Source of the DNA: Clostridia bacterium | Lineage (GTDB): Bacteria > Bacillota > Clostridia > Oscillospirales > CAG-272 | Direction of reading: 5' to 3' | DNA length: 27,293 nucleotides | NCBI GenBank assembly: GCA_900770605.1 | Contig: CAAGKS010000140.1 | Location: 1 to 27,293, forward strand | Notes under the pieces: generated by a model | What the model was told of the DNA's origin: nothing | The model's input: the letters and a program-made list of their open reading frames with translations, nothing else | Databases searched by the model: none | Shown here: positions 20,863-27,293 of the stretch, in pieces | Layout of the letters: every line of letters begins with the position of its first letter | Position numbering within the stretch: position 1 is the stretch's first letter | Made by a program: the position numbers and the translations under genes

Positions 20863-23565
20863 TTATTGTTCGCTTCTTTGCGCCGCCAGCGCCTCTTGCC
20901 ATATCTCATCGGCAACCGATTCGGCGTCAAAGAGAGATGCCTTGTCCACCACTCCCCCGAATTTCTCGGGAATAGCGGAAGGATCTGCCGCAAGCCCCTC
21001 TATAAATCTTGCCGCGCGCTTGGAATTCGGAATATATACCGCGCAGCCGAGATCGTGAGCGTAATAGTCCTTGATACCGCGTTCTATGTAAGTGATGCAC
21101 TTGGTTATCACCATGGGCACGCCGAGAGCGCAGGGCTCAGCCATGGAGTTCGCCCCGCTCTTACCCGCATAAACGTCTGCGGCGGCGATATAAGCGGCAG
21201 GGGCAGTGGTAAATCCAACGGGCAGGAGCGTGACCTCGCCGCGCGCCTCGTCACGAAGCCTGCACAGTCTTTCGTAAAGCTCCTTGTTCGTTCCGCAGAG
21301 CGCGATGACCGTCATTCTTTGCTTGCTCTGCATCAGAGCCATTACCGTCTTTTCAAGTCGGGCAAGTCCGTATCCGCCGTCACTCAGGGTGACCACGAAT
21401 GCGCCCTCGTCAATTCCAAGCTCACGGCGCGCGCGTTGCTTGCCGCCCTCAGATGCATATTCCATCACGCTCTCGCGCATAGGGAACGCGACCTGACGGA
21501 TATTTCCACCCGCATACATTCTGCGGCGCTCTATTTTTTTATAGCCTGCATTGCCCGATATCAAAAATCTGTTACTGTCCACGTTGAACGCGCCGTTTGA
21601 ATAGACGTCGGGGCAGAAGCACACCGTACGCGGGCGAACGCCCTTTATCTTATTGACGTAATACGGTATCGACCAATGTGCCGTAAATATAACGTCCGCA
21701 TCGAGCTCCTCGGCGTGCTTTATTGCAAGCGGAGCAGTCTTTCTGCCGCTTATCGTCCACGAGAGCAGAACTGTCAGCGCAAAGGTGTCTCCCGCAACGA
21801 AATTACCAAGCCAGCAAAGGATACCGAGAAGCGGAGAGCGCGCTTGGTTTTGCACCGCCTTTTCAAACAGCACCTCTGTCTTTTTCATATTTTCGTTATC
21901 GGTCTGGCCAAAGAAATGCGACTCCACGATCTCCGCCCTGTCGCCGTACTTCTCGCTGAACGCCTTATACACAGTTTGAGTCGGAACTATATGTCCCTTT
22001 CCCGCCTCAACGTAAGTAAACACCACCTTGGGCTTTTTACCATAAGGAACGCTCTTTACGTTATCAAGATCAGCACGTCTCTTCTTCTCGAGCTCCAGCT
22101 CGGCGACAACGAGAAAGATCGCGTACACAAGCTGAAAATTGGGATAGAAGAAAAAGCTATCGAAGAACGACATGAGAATTATAAGTATCGGCACGCAAAG
22201 TATCATGAGCTTCTCTATAGAGAATTTTCTCACCGCGACCTCGAGCATATGCTTGAGGTGCACGAGGAACGCAACAATTCCCACAAGTCCCATATGACCG
22301 AGGAATTCGATAAATATATTATGATACGTATGACGGTAAAAATTATCGGAAAACGCTTCTATACCGGTCCACGCGCTGTGCGAAAATCCAGAGCCGAACA
22401 AAACGGAATTTGTAAAATCGCGCAAGCCGTTTGCCCAAAGCTCTGCTCTGCCGTTCAAGGACTCAACAAACGTCGCATTCCCTGTCACAAATTCCAAGCG
22501 CATAAATTTTATGATCGAGGTCAATATGCCCTTTGACTCCTCGGAATATTTCACGGCGAATACGCCCGATGCGACAATGCCGCATACCGCAAGCAACGCG
22601 GTGAATATTCTGTTGAAGCGCTTGTTTTTGCCGCCCGAGATACAAAACAGTATTCCAAGAACAAGCATAACTGCGCCGAATAGCATCGCCGAACGGGTAT
22701 TTATTATCACCGTCACAGCAAAGAGCGCTACGGCTATGCTATAAGACAAAAACGGATATTTGCGCGTCCGCGCAAGATACATAGCGGCAGGAATCCCCAA
22801 TGCTATAACTCCGCCCACGATGGTCGACAAGCCCCAGGAAAGATTGAGCATCATTCTATTAAGCAAATCCGCACCATCGAGATTTACGACAAAATTATCG
22901 CGGATAGCAAGCCTGTAAATTATCACCGCGATCTGCAAGCTGACGGCAACCGAAGCGCAAACGAGCGTCTTGCAAGCAAAGCCGACCGCGTCCTTTGAAT
23001 CCGAAAGCGCTGACAAAAACAACATATAGATAAGCACGAGCGCCACGCACGAGATAAATCCGAAGAGCAGATTTTGCGGCTTCCAGGTGGAGCTGAACGC
23101 TCCGTTTGTCATTATGGCAATTCCCAAAAACGCGATGCCGCCGAAAAATATTCCACGCTTCAAAAAGGCATTCTTGAACGCTCCGTTCAAGATAAGTCTG
23201 AATATAAATACACCGACCATAAGCGTGCCGCAAATAACGAAATGCGGAACTACGGACATATCGAACACCGCAGGAGAGTCGAGCTTATTATAATGTCTTT
23301 CGCTCACGTCAAGTCCCACCGCATAATACGAGATCATCGCAGGAACTATAAACACCTTGCATTCCTTTGAGAAAAATCCGGAAAATACCACAAAGGCGGT
23401 TATAACGTATATGAGCGGCACGTAAACGCTTTTATCGCTGACACCTGCCACCGCGCAAATAAGCGCGTATAAAATGGGGTACGCCACGCTGCTCTGAAAT
23501 TTGACTATTTGGGATATTACAGGGGCACGCTCGCCCATACTGTCAAGTCTGTCTCTCAGCTTCAT
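20863..23565 (-). CDS. O-antigen-polymerase-like membrane domain fused to a GT28-type glycosyltransferase
   Basis: This 900-residue protein joins two usually separate enzymes. Residues 1-485 hold about twelve membrane segments with the Wzy/O-antigen ligase pattern: NGRAELWANGLRDF, GSGFSHSAW, and HTYHNIFIEFLGHMGLVG. Residues 510-900 form a cytosolic glycosyltransferase like MurG or MGDG synthase: VVFTYVEAGKGHIVPT at its N-terminus (GKGH loop), TLSDGGYGLARLEKT, and donor-binding GKSGANSMAEPCALGVPMVI. No stop or frameshift separates the halves. A likely role is polymerisation plus glycosylation of a surface glycan or glycolipid. I start at ATG 23565 (AAGGTGG upstream); a GTG three codons earlier overlaps that site. 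Confidence 0.85.
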   Translation of the reverse strand: MKLRDRLDSMGERAPVISQIVKFQSSVAYPILYALICAVAGVSDKSVYVPLIYVITAFVVFSGFFSKECKVFIVPAMISYYAVGLDVSERHYNKLDSPAVFDMSVVPHFVICGTLMVGVFIFRLILNGAFKNAFLKRGIFFGGIAFLGIAIMTNGAFSSTWKPQNLLFGFISCVALVLIYMLFLSALSDSKDAVGFACKTLVCASVAVSLQIAVIIYRLAIRDNFVVNLDGADLLNRMMLNLSWGLSTIVGGVIALGIPAAMYLARTRKYPFLSYSIAVALFAVTVIINTRSAMLFGAVMLVLGILFCISGGKNKRFNRIFTALLAVCGIVASGVFAVKYSEESKGILTSIIKFMRLEFVTGNATFVESLNGRAELWANGLRDFTNSVLFGSGFSHSAWTGIEAFSDNFYRHTYHNIFIEFLGHMGLVGIVAFLVHLKHMLEVAVRKFSIEKLMILCVPILIILMSFFDSFFFYPNFQLVYAIFLVVAELELEKKRRADLDNVKSVPYGKKPKVVFTYVEAGKGHIVPTQTVYKAFSEKYGDRAEIVESHFFGQTDNENMKKTEVLFEKAVQNQARSPLLGILCWLGNFVAGDTFALTVLLSWTISGRKTAPLAIKHAEELDADVIFTAHWSIPYYVNKIKGVRPRTVCFCPDVYSNGAFNVDSNRFLISGNAGYKKIERRRMYAGGNIRQVAFPMRESVMEYASEGGKQRARRELGIDEGAFVVTLSDGGYGLARLEKTVMALMQSKQRMTVIALCGTNKELYERLCRLRDEARGEVTLLPVGFTTAPAAYIAAADVYAGKSGANSMAEPCALGVPMVITKCITYIERGIKDYYAHDLGCAVYIPNSKRAARFIEGLAADPSAIPEKFGGVVDKASLFDAESVADEIWQEALAAQRSEQ

Positions 23566-23623
23566 CAAAACCACCTTTTCGCAAACGCGCTCCTTTCCTC
23601 AGGCTTTAGATCCACTATATTAC

Positions 23624-23652
23624 ATAATATCATAATTTTCTCAAAAATACAA
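23624..23652 (-). promoter_or_regulatory. Promoter of the polymerase-glycosyltransferase gene
   Basis: On the minus strand TTGTAT, 17 bp ending in TGA, TATTAT, about 60 bp before the start codon. Confidence 0.65.
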
Positions 23653-23714
23653 TACTTACCTTCATTTTTTCACAAAAAGCAAGCGCGGATTTTTTGCTCC
23701 GAAATAAATCGCGC

Positions 23715-23750
23715 AAAAACGGCTCTCGCGAGTGTGCAAGAGCCGTTTTT
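23715..23750 (-). terminator. Terminator after the DHHW gene
   Basis: Stem AAAAACGGCTCT / AGAGCCGTTTTT, 12 bp, with a T-run on both strands, 20 bp past the DHHW stop. Confidence 0.85.
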
Positions 23751-23769
23751 TGTATTTTAAATGCTATGA

Positions 23770-24873
23770 TCACCGCCGCAAGAGCCGAGCAAGATCGTTA
23801 CCCGCAGACAAGGTATCTATACCGCAGAATATCAATATCTCATCGTATTCCTCACCCGAGACAAGCTCCTCAAAGGACGCGGTCGTGTATCGCGGATCTA
23901 CTACCGTAACGTCGTAATGCAGGGCGAGAAACGGAATAAGGGCGTTAGCGTAGCTGTCCTTTATCAGTAGCAAGCGCGGCATTTTCTCACCCCGCCTCAC
24001 GCGTAAAACTCCGTGATTTCCCCCGAGGAAAACTCTGTATTTATCCTTTTGCTCAACAAAAGACATATCATAAAGCGGCAATATCTCGCCGCTCCCGTCC
24101 TCGCGCGTCACCCTGACGAGCTCTTCTCCCTCATATCTCCATATCTCCACCGTGTCCGCCTCGGCGCACAAAAGTCCTGCGGCAGAATACGCCGTTCCAA
24201 AAAAATCGCGAGTAACGGTCTCCTCCTCGAAATATTCGCGCTCATACGGCTTATATCCAAGCCGCTCGCCGAGGAAAACGTAAGAAAGATATGCGCCGTA
24301 GGTGGTAAGATGATGATCGGTGGCGTAATATATGCGCTCTCCCGATCCATCCGCGTAAAACCTCTCCCAAAGCAAGCCGCCCAGACCCTGCGAAGAATAC
24401 GCCGCATCGCGTATGGCGCTTGCCGCCTCGCTCTCCCCCGCTCCGCGCGGCAACCCAAGAACGTCTATGGCTCTTGGAACGAGAACGCAGACCGCATCAT
24501 CGGGCAGACCATCTATCGCGCCAAGATTTTGAGAAAGCAGCTTTTTCGATGCGCCAAGCCCTCTTTGAGCGAGCGCGCCGTCGGGATAGAATAAAACTCC
24601 CCCGCTCTCCTGCCGCCCCACGCAAAGCTCCGCCGCCGTTCGCCCTCTGACCCAAGCGCCTCTGAACGCCACGTGATCGGAGAAAAACGACGTCGCGTCC
24701 TGAAAATATTTTCCGCTCATAAGGGATCGGGCGCTAAACACAGGCGATCCCGCGAGCGACCTGTTCTCTTCCTCGGAAAACGACTTTGCAGGAAGCAACA
24801 GAGTAAGCGCGCCTATAAGCAGACATATGGCAAAGCATACGCCCAGCGTAATAATATCAAAAGTCTTTTTCAT
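23770..24873 (-). CDS. DHHW family protein (AlgX/SGNH-like, envelope)
   Basis: This 367-residue protein is anchored by an N-terminal hydrophobic segment (residues 5-28, ITLGVCFAICLLIGALTLLL). The exported part carries YATDHHLTTYGAYLSY (D186-H187-H188), the DHHW-family signature, and the late KDSYANALIPFLALHY that in AlgX-like proteins holds the catalytic serine. ENRSLAGSPVF near residue 36 is also typical. Relatives O-acetylate or otherwise modify exopolysaccharides, which fits the neighbouring polymerase. I start at ATG 24873, with TTTGGAG upstream; the longer frame to 24930 would read through a terminator. GC-rich codons, with many Ala/Arg/Gly. Confidence 0.85.
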   Translation of the reverse strand: MKKTFDIITLGVCFAICLLIGALTLLLPAKSFSEEENRSLAGSPVFSARSLMSGKYFQDATSFFSDHVAFRGAWVRGRTAAELCVGRQESGGVLFYPDGALAQRGLGASKKLLSQNLGAIDGLPDDAVCVLVPRAIDVLGLPRGAGESEAASAIRDAAYSSQGLGGLLWERFYADGSGERIYYATDHHLTTYGAYLSYVFLGERLGYKPYEREYFEEETVTRDFFGTAYSAAGLLCAEADTVEIWRYEGEELVRVTREDGSGEILPLYDMSFVEQKDKYRVFLGGNHGVLRVRRGEKMPRLLLIKDSYANALIPFLALHYDVTVVDPRYTTASFEELVSGEEYDEILIFCGIDTLSAGNDLARLLRR

Positions 24874-24888
24874 AGATCGCTCCAAACG

Positions 24889-24923
24889 CAAAAAGACCGC
24901 CGCATACTGAACGCGTCGGTCTT
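24889..24923 (-). terminator. Terminator between the M23 peptidase and DHHW genes
   Basis: On the minus strand AAGACCG pairs with CGGTCTT, extended by four more pairs with one mismatch, and is followed by TTTG. It lies 10 bp past the M23 gene stop and just before the DHHW binding site, so it may attenuate DHHW expression. Confidence 0.65.
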
Positions 24924-24933
24924 GTTGCAAACG

Positions 24934-25686
24934 TCATTCGCCGTAAGACGCGTCTATTCCGAGTGAAGAAAGCGCCTGCTCGTCGAAATATTTAAGCGGA
25001 TCAACGGAGAGATCAGATACCGTCATCTCAAAGTGAAGGTGCGGCTCATCCGCGATCTCTATCATTGCGCTCTCGCCAACCGAGGCAATAAGCTGGCCTG
25101 CGCGCACGGATACTCCCTCGGCAATGCCTTCGGGAAGCTCTTTAGCAAGATTTTTATAAATTGTATAGCTATCGCCCTTGTGCTTTATGGCGATGCAATA
25201 TCCCATGAGCGTGTCCACCCATATCTTGTCGATCTTACCGTCCGCAGCGGCGTAAACGGGTGCCGCTTCCTCGGTAACTATGTCAACGCCCAAATGAACG
25301 CGGTAATCGTTCATGGTATTTGAAAATACCTGGATCGTAGGGTCATGCTTTTTGAGCACTGCGCCGCTTACGGGAAGCGAAAAGGTGGGAAGCTTGTCCT
25401 CAACGGGAGCGGAATCGTCAGGCTTTACAGTAGGCTGCTCCTCGTCAGGCTTTTTGTCGGTATTATCGTCGGGATCCTCGGGGATAATATCGGTTGTGGG
25501 CTTTTGAGTCGTGTCGGGAAGCTTGACGTCGTCATTGTTCTTGCTTCTGTTGCTGACTATCGCCACGGTGGTTATGATTATCACCGCAACGAGCAACAAG
25601 CAGGTTGAGATAACGGCAGATCTGTTGACCTTGCTGTTTTTGAGTCTTTCCCAAAGACTCGACTTTTCATTGAAATTTTCAGACAT
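24934..25686 (-). CDS. M23 (LytM) peptidase, membrane-anchored, SpoIIQ-like
   Basis: This 250-residue protein has a short cytosolic N-terminus, one membrane helix (about 23-45, VISTCLLLVAVIIITTVAIV), and a disordered Asp/Pro/Lys-rich linker (46-98). An M23 domain follows (about 100-235). Zinc ligands are present: HLGVD (H131, D135) and HLHFE (H216, H218), so it should be an active peptidoglycan endopeptidase or bind SpoIIIAH as clostridial SpoIIQ does. The layout and VFSNTMNDYRVHLGVDI fit SpoIIQ, but spoIID, usually adjacent, is absent. Start ATG at 25686 with AGGAG. The final residues after DPLKYFDE add a short tail. Confidence 0.87.
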   Translation of the reverse strand: MSENFNEKSSLWERLKNSKVNRSAVISTCLLLVAVIIITTVAIVSNRSKNNDDVKLPDTTQKPTTDIIPEDPDDNTDKKPDEEQPTVKPDDSAPVEDKLPTFSLPVSGAVLKKHDPTIQVFSNTMNDYRVHLGVDIVTEEAAPVYAAADGKIDKIWVDTLMGYCIAIKHKGDSYTIYKNLAKELPEGIAEGVSVRAGQLIASVGESAMIEIADEPHLHFEMTVSDLSVDPLKYFDEQALSSLGIDASYGE

Positions 25687-25851
25687 GGAAATATCTCCTT
25701 TTTTCTTTTTTGAAGTTGTTTGCTTTGCCTCTTGTACTGTGTATTATTGCCGCCGACGAGTACGTTTATTCGATTTGCAAAAAAATATTAGAAGCCCCAC
25801 ACGTCGCGCAAAACGAAAAAAGCAAAAGCTTCAAAAAATGAAGATAATGAC

Positions 25852-25880
25852 TTGACAAACACATTTTTTTATGATATAAT
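25852..25880 (+). promoter_or_regulatory. Promoter of tRNA-Ser(UGA) cassette
   Basis: TTGACA, 17 bp ending in TGA, TATAAT: perfect consensus with extended -10. It lies about 420 bp before the intact tRNA and 230 bp before the truncated copy. The stretch 25690-25851 upstream shows nothing else. Confidence 0.88.
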
Positions 25881-25919
25881 TACCGAGCGTGAAATTCTGA
25901 TGAATTTGCGCAACGCAAA

Positions 25920-26113
25920 TATGTAAATATGCACGATTGCATCACGGAGATATTTCGCCTTGCGGCGAAGATCCCCGCGCCCAAGCCTCGACAAGCGAGC
26001 TTGTCGATCTTCAGGCGGGGTATGCGAAGTGGATTCGACGAACAAAGTTCGCCGAGCACATCTCATTGGTTCTCCGTAAATATGATGCACGTCAGTGCAT
26101 CATATTTACGGAG
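25920..26113 (+). repeat. Multi-hairpin element, copy B
   Basis: Same order of structures as at 11503-11688. Hairpin 1 is TTCGCC-TTGC-GGCGAA (25954-25969). Hairpin 2 has outer arms CCCCGC/GCGGGG (25973-25978, 26015-26020) with an inner CGACAAG-CGAG-CTTGTCG (25989-26006). Hairpin 3 pairs CGAAC with GTTCG across AAA near 26038-26050. A 19-bp palindrome with a 4-nt loop has arms 26072-26090 and 26095-26113. GGAGATAT (25946-25953) and CGAAGTGG (26025-26032) flank a 71-nt insert, against 70 nt in copy A. The final arm overlaps the first four bases of the truncated tRNA copy. Confidence 0.75.
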
Positions 26114-26209
26114 GGATATCGAAGTGGTCATAACGAGGCGGTCTTGAAAATTTGCGAGCATAGCGGTCGCAAAAACGCAGAAAAGCCTTGTAAACACTGA
26201 CTTTTCGGG
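26107..26209 (+). pseudogene. Truncated tRNA-Ser(UGA) 5' half plus shared motif
   Basis: Bases 26107-26150 repeat 26298-26341 exactly (44 nt): the tRNA 5' half through the anticodon loop (ending CTTGAAAA). After the anticodon the sequence diverges and no 3' half follows. The motif shared with cassette A (core CCTTGTAAACACT, then CTTTTCGGG) is at 26176-26209. The stretch 26210-26297 is AT-rich and shows nothing further. Confidence 0.8.
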
Positions 26210-26300
26210 CACTCCGAAAGCAATCAAAAACAGCATTTCTAAAAATATTTCTAAAAAAATTGAATATCCGATGAAATCTGCCTGACGGCAGTTCATATAC

Positions 26301-26389
26301 GGAGGGATATCGAAGTGGTCATAACGAGGCGGTCTTGAAAACCGTTTGGGCTCACGCCCACAAGGGTTCGAATCCCTTTCCCTCCGCCA
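26301..26389 (+). tRNA. tRNA-Ser (anticodon UGA)
   Basis: An 89-nt class II tRNA with encoded CCA. Acceptor GGAGGGA (26301-26307) pairs with TCCCTCC (26379-26385), discriminator G. Anticodon arm CGGT-CTTGAAA-ACCG gives UGA, reading UCA/UCG-type codons. The variable arm TGGGCTCACGCCCA is long. The T-arm is AAGGG-TTCGAAT-CCCTT. It is an intact copy downstream of its truncated twin; unlike tRNA-Ser(CGA) it has no palindrome directly against its 5' end. Confidence 0.96.
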
Positions 26390-26391
26390 AC

Positions 26392-26417
26392 AAGCCCCGA
26401 TTTTTCGGGGCTTTTTT
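26392..26417 (+). terminator. Terminator after tRNA-Ser(UGA)
   Basis: Stem AAGCCCCGA-TTTT-TCGGGGCTT followed by TTTT, two bases after CCA. Confidence 0.88.
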
Positions 26418-26464
26418 CGAAAAATATATTTTGGAGGACAACAATGAGCGGAACTACGTTTTTC

Positions 26465-26494
26465 GGTGCGTGGTTTCGACTATGCACCTTTTTT
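26465..26494 (+). terminator. Attenuator-like hairpin before lipoprotein B
   Basis: GGTGCGTGG can pair with CTATGCACC (two G-T wobbles) and is followed directly by TTTTTT, ending three bases before the GGAGG of the lipoprotein. A short in-frame ATG with its own GGAGG (start 26444) precedes it, so a leader peptide may be translated through the hairpin. Confidence 0.45.
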
Positions 26495-26506
26495 ATGGAG
26501 GAAAAC

Positions 26507-27293
26507 ATGAAAAGAAAAAAACTTGTCTATATTTTAGTAGCTATGTGTTTGCTTGTATCAAGTATAGGATTAACGGCTTGTGGCGGTGTAGATTGCAAAG
26601 TGAATTTTGTTGTTGATGAAAATATTTACGATACCGTTGCCACAAACGGAAATGAAACAATAAAATTACCCTCAAATCCTGTTAAAGACGGGTACGAATT
26701 TGAGGGGTGGTATTGGGATAATGGAAAATGGGAAAATCCGTTTACTGTCAATTCTCTTTTGAACACTACGTTAGCGGCAGATATGAGTGTGTATGCAAAA
26801 TTCACTCACAAGGAGCATAGCTTTGACAAAGAAACAGTTGTTGCTCCTACTTGTACCGAAAAGGGATACACGCTAAAAGAATGCGAATGCGGGGAAACAA
26901 CTAAGTCAAATTATGTGCTTTCTGTTGAGCATATATATAGCGATTTTGAAATTAGGACAGAGGCAACAACATATAGCATAGGATGGAAGGAAAGAATTTG
27001 CATGGTATGCGGTTTTGTTGATAAAAAGATCATTCCGCAAGAAATCGTGAAAATGGAAGTTGTAGAAAACAGTTCTGCGTACGCTGGCGTAATTGATTTG
27101 CCCAAATTAAACCTCGGAAATAACTATACCTCAGCTACTGTTCAGGACTCGGTGCGGATAGAGTTAAATCCTGAGCAAAATTCTTTAATCATCAAAGCAG
27201 AGGATTTACCAAAAGACATTTATAATGATTTAAGGGACATTGTTATAGATACCTTCCCAAAAGATAACGGAAATATTATTATAGGTGATATAA
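26507..27293 (+). CDS. AT-rich lipoprotein with InlB-type repeat (cassette B, 3' end outside the window)
   Basis: The 262 residues seen remain open at the window edge. Signal MKRKKLVYILVAMCLLVSSIG-LTAC ends in a lipobox. Next is an InlB B-repeat-like (Flg_new) domain with KDGYEFEGWYWDNGKW and a closing AADMSVYAKF. Two zinc-ribbon-like segments follow: HSFDKETVVAPTCTEKGYTL with CECG, and HIYSDFEIRTEATTYSIGWKERICMVCGF. The second segment and the following strand-rich part match the lipoprotein at 12077. AT-rich codons set it apart from its neighbours. I start at 26507 (GGAGG upstream, signal peptide directly follows). The alternative start at 26444 would add 21 residues before the signal. Likely a surface protein of unknown role. 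Confidence 0.85.
   Translation, partial: MKRKKLVYILVAMCLLVSSIGLTACGGVDCKVNFVVDENIYDTVATNGNETIKLPSNPVKDGYEFEGWYWDNGKWENPFTVNSLLNTTLAADMSVYAKFTHKEHSFDKETVVAPTCTEKGYTLKECECGETTKSNYVLSVEHIYSDFEIRTEATTYSIGWKERICMVCGFVDKKIIPQEIVKMEVVENSSAYAGVIDLPKLNLGNNYTSATVQDSVRIELNPEQNSLIIKAEDLPKDIYNDLRDIVIDTFPKDNGNIIIGDI

Noticed and set aside
25690..25851. Promoter for the M23 peptidase gene
   Set aside because: No -35/-10 pair with good spacing could be found; a sporulation sigma factor promoter is possible but cannot be claimed by eye.
26293..26508. Minus-strand frame over tRNA-Ser(UGA)
   Set aside because: Same artefact: antisense of the tRNA and its terminator, no ribosome binding site.

Overview
The window looks like a chromosome segment from an uncultured, probably gut-associated clostridial bacterium (Bacillota; Oscillospirales-like is my best guess). 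The signs are an IspH enzyme fused to ribosomal protein S1, a YwlG/UPF0340 protein, a SpoIIQ-like M23 peptidase, strong AGGAGG ribosome binding sites, and many promoters of the form TTGACA-17 bp-TATAAT, often with TGA just before the -10. Most genes are housekeeping or envelope genes of moderate GC. A few AT-rich genes and many palindromic intergenic repeats interrupt them.

Layout. 1-1200: rpmF and yceD on the minus strand behind one promoter. 1300-2200: two small orphan genes set among palindromic repeats. 2300-4541: a lipoprotein with an internally duplicated domain, then a cysteine desulfurase. 4542-4964: two convergent terminators with related stems, enclosing two long palindromic repeats. 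4965-11185 (minus): ywlG, and upstream of it the run rpiR-type regulator, baiN-like flavoprotein, cmk, plsC, ispH-rpsA, read from one promoter and ending at a terminator. 11275-12650: tRNA-Ser(CGA) cassette with a structured leader and a lipoprotein. 12722-13208: a structured leader (possible guanidine-IV/mepA riboswitch) in front of a MATE gene reduced to its two ends. 13224-20826: YwaF-like membrane protein, MATE exporter, alpha/beta hydrolase, MgtE, then a PspC / condensation-type acyltransferase / DUF6320 operon and a small membrane protein. 20863-25686 (minus): an envelope group comprising a polymerase-glycosyltransferase fusion, a DHHW protein and an M23 peptidase. 25852 to the end: a second tRNA-Ser cassette, for UGA, again followed by a related lipoprotein that runs off the window.

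The most unusual content is the pair of tRNA-Ser cassettes 14 kb apart. Each has a near-consensus promoter about 380-420 bp before the mature tRNA. Each has a roughly 190-nt multi-hairpin element whose stems differ between copies mostly by paired changes, and a truncated tRNA-Ser fragment that breaks off just after the anticodon and runs into a shared motif. Each has an intact tRNA-Ser, a terminator and an AT-rich lipoprotein of one family. The shared layout suggests a duplicated or repeatedly targeted unit: an integration-scar system at the tRNA anticodon loop, a structured RNA, or both. All functional statements rest on reading the sequence alone; no database search was run.
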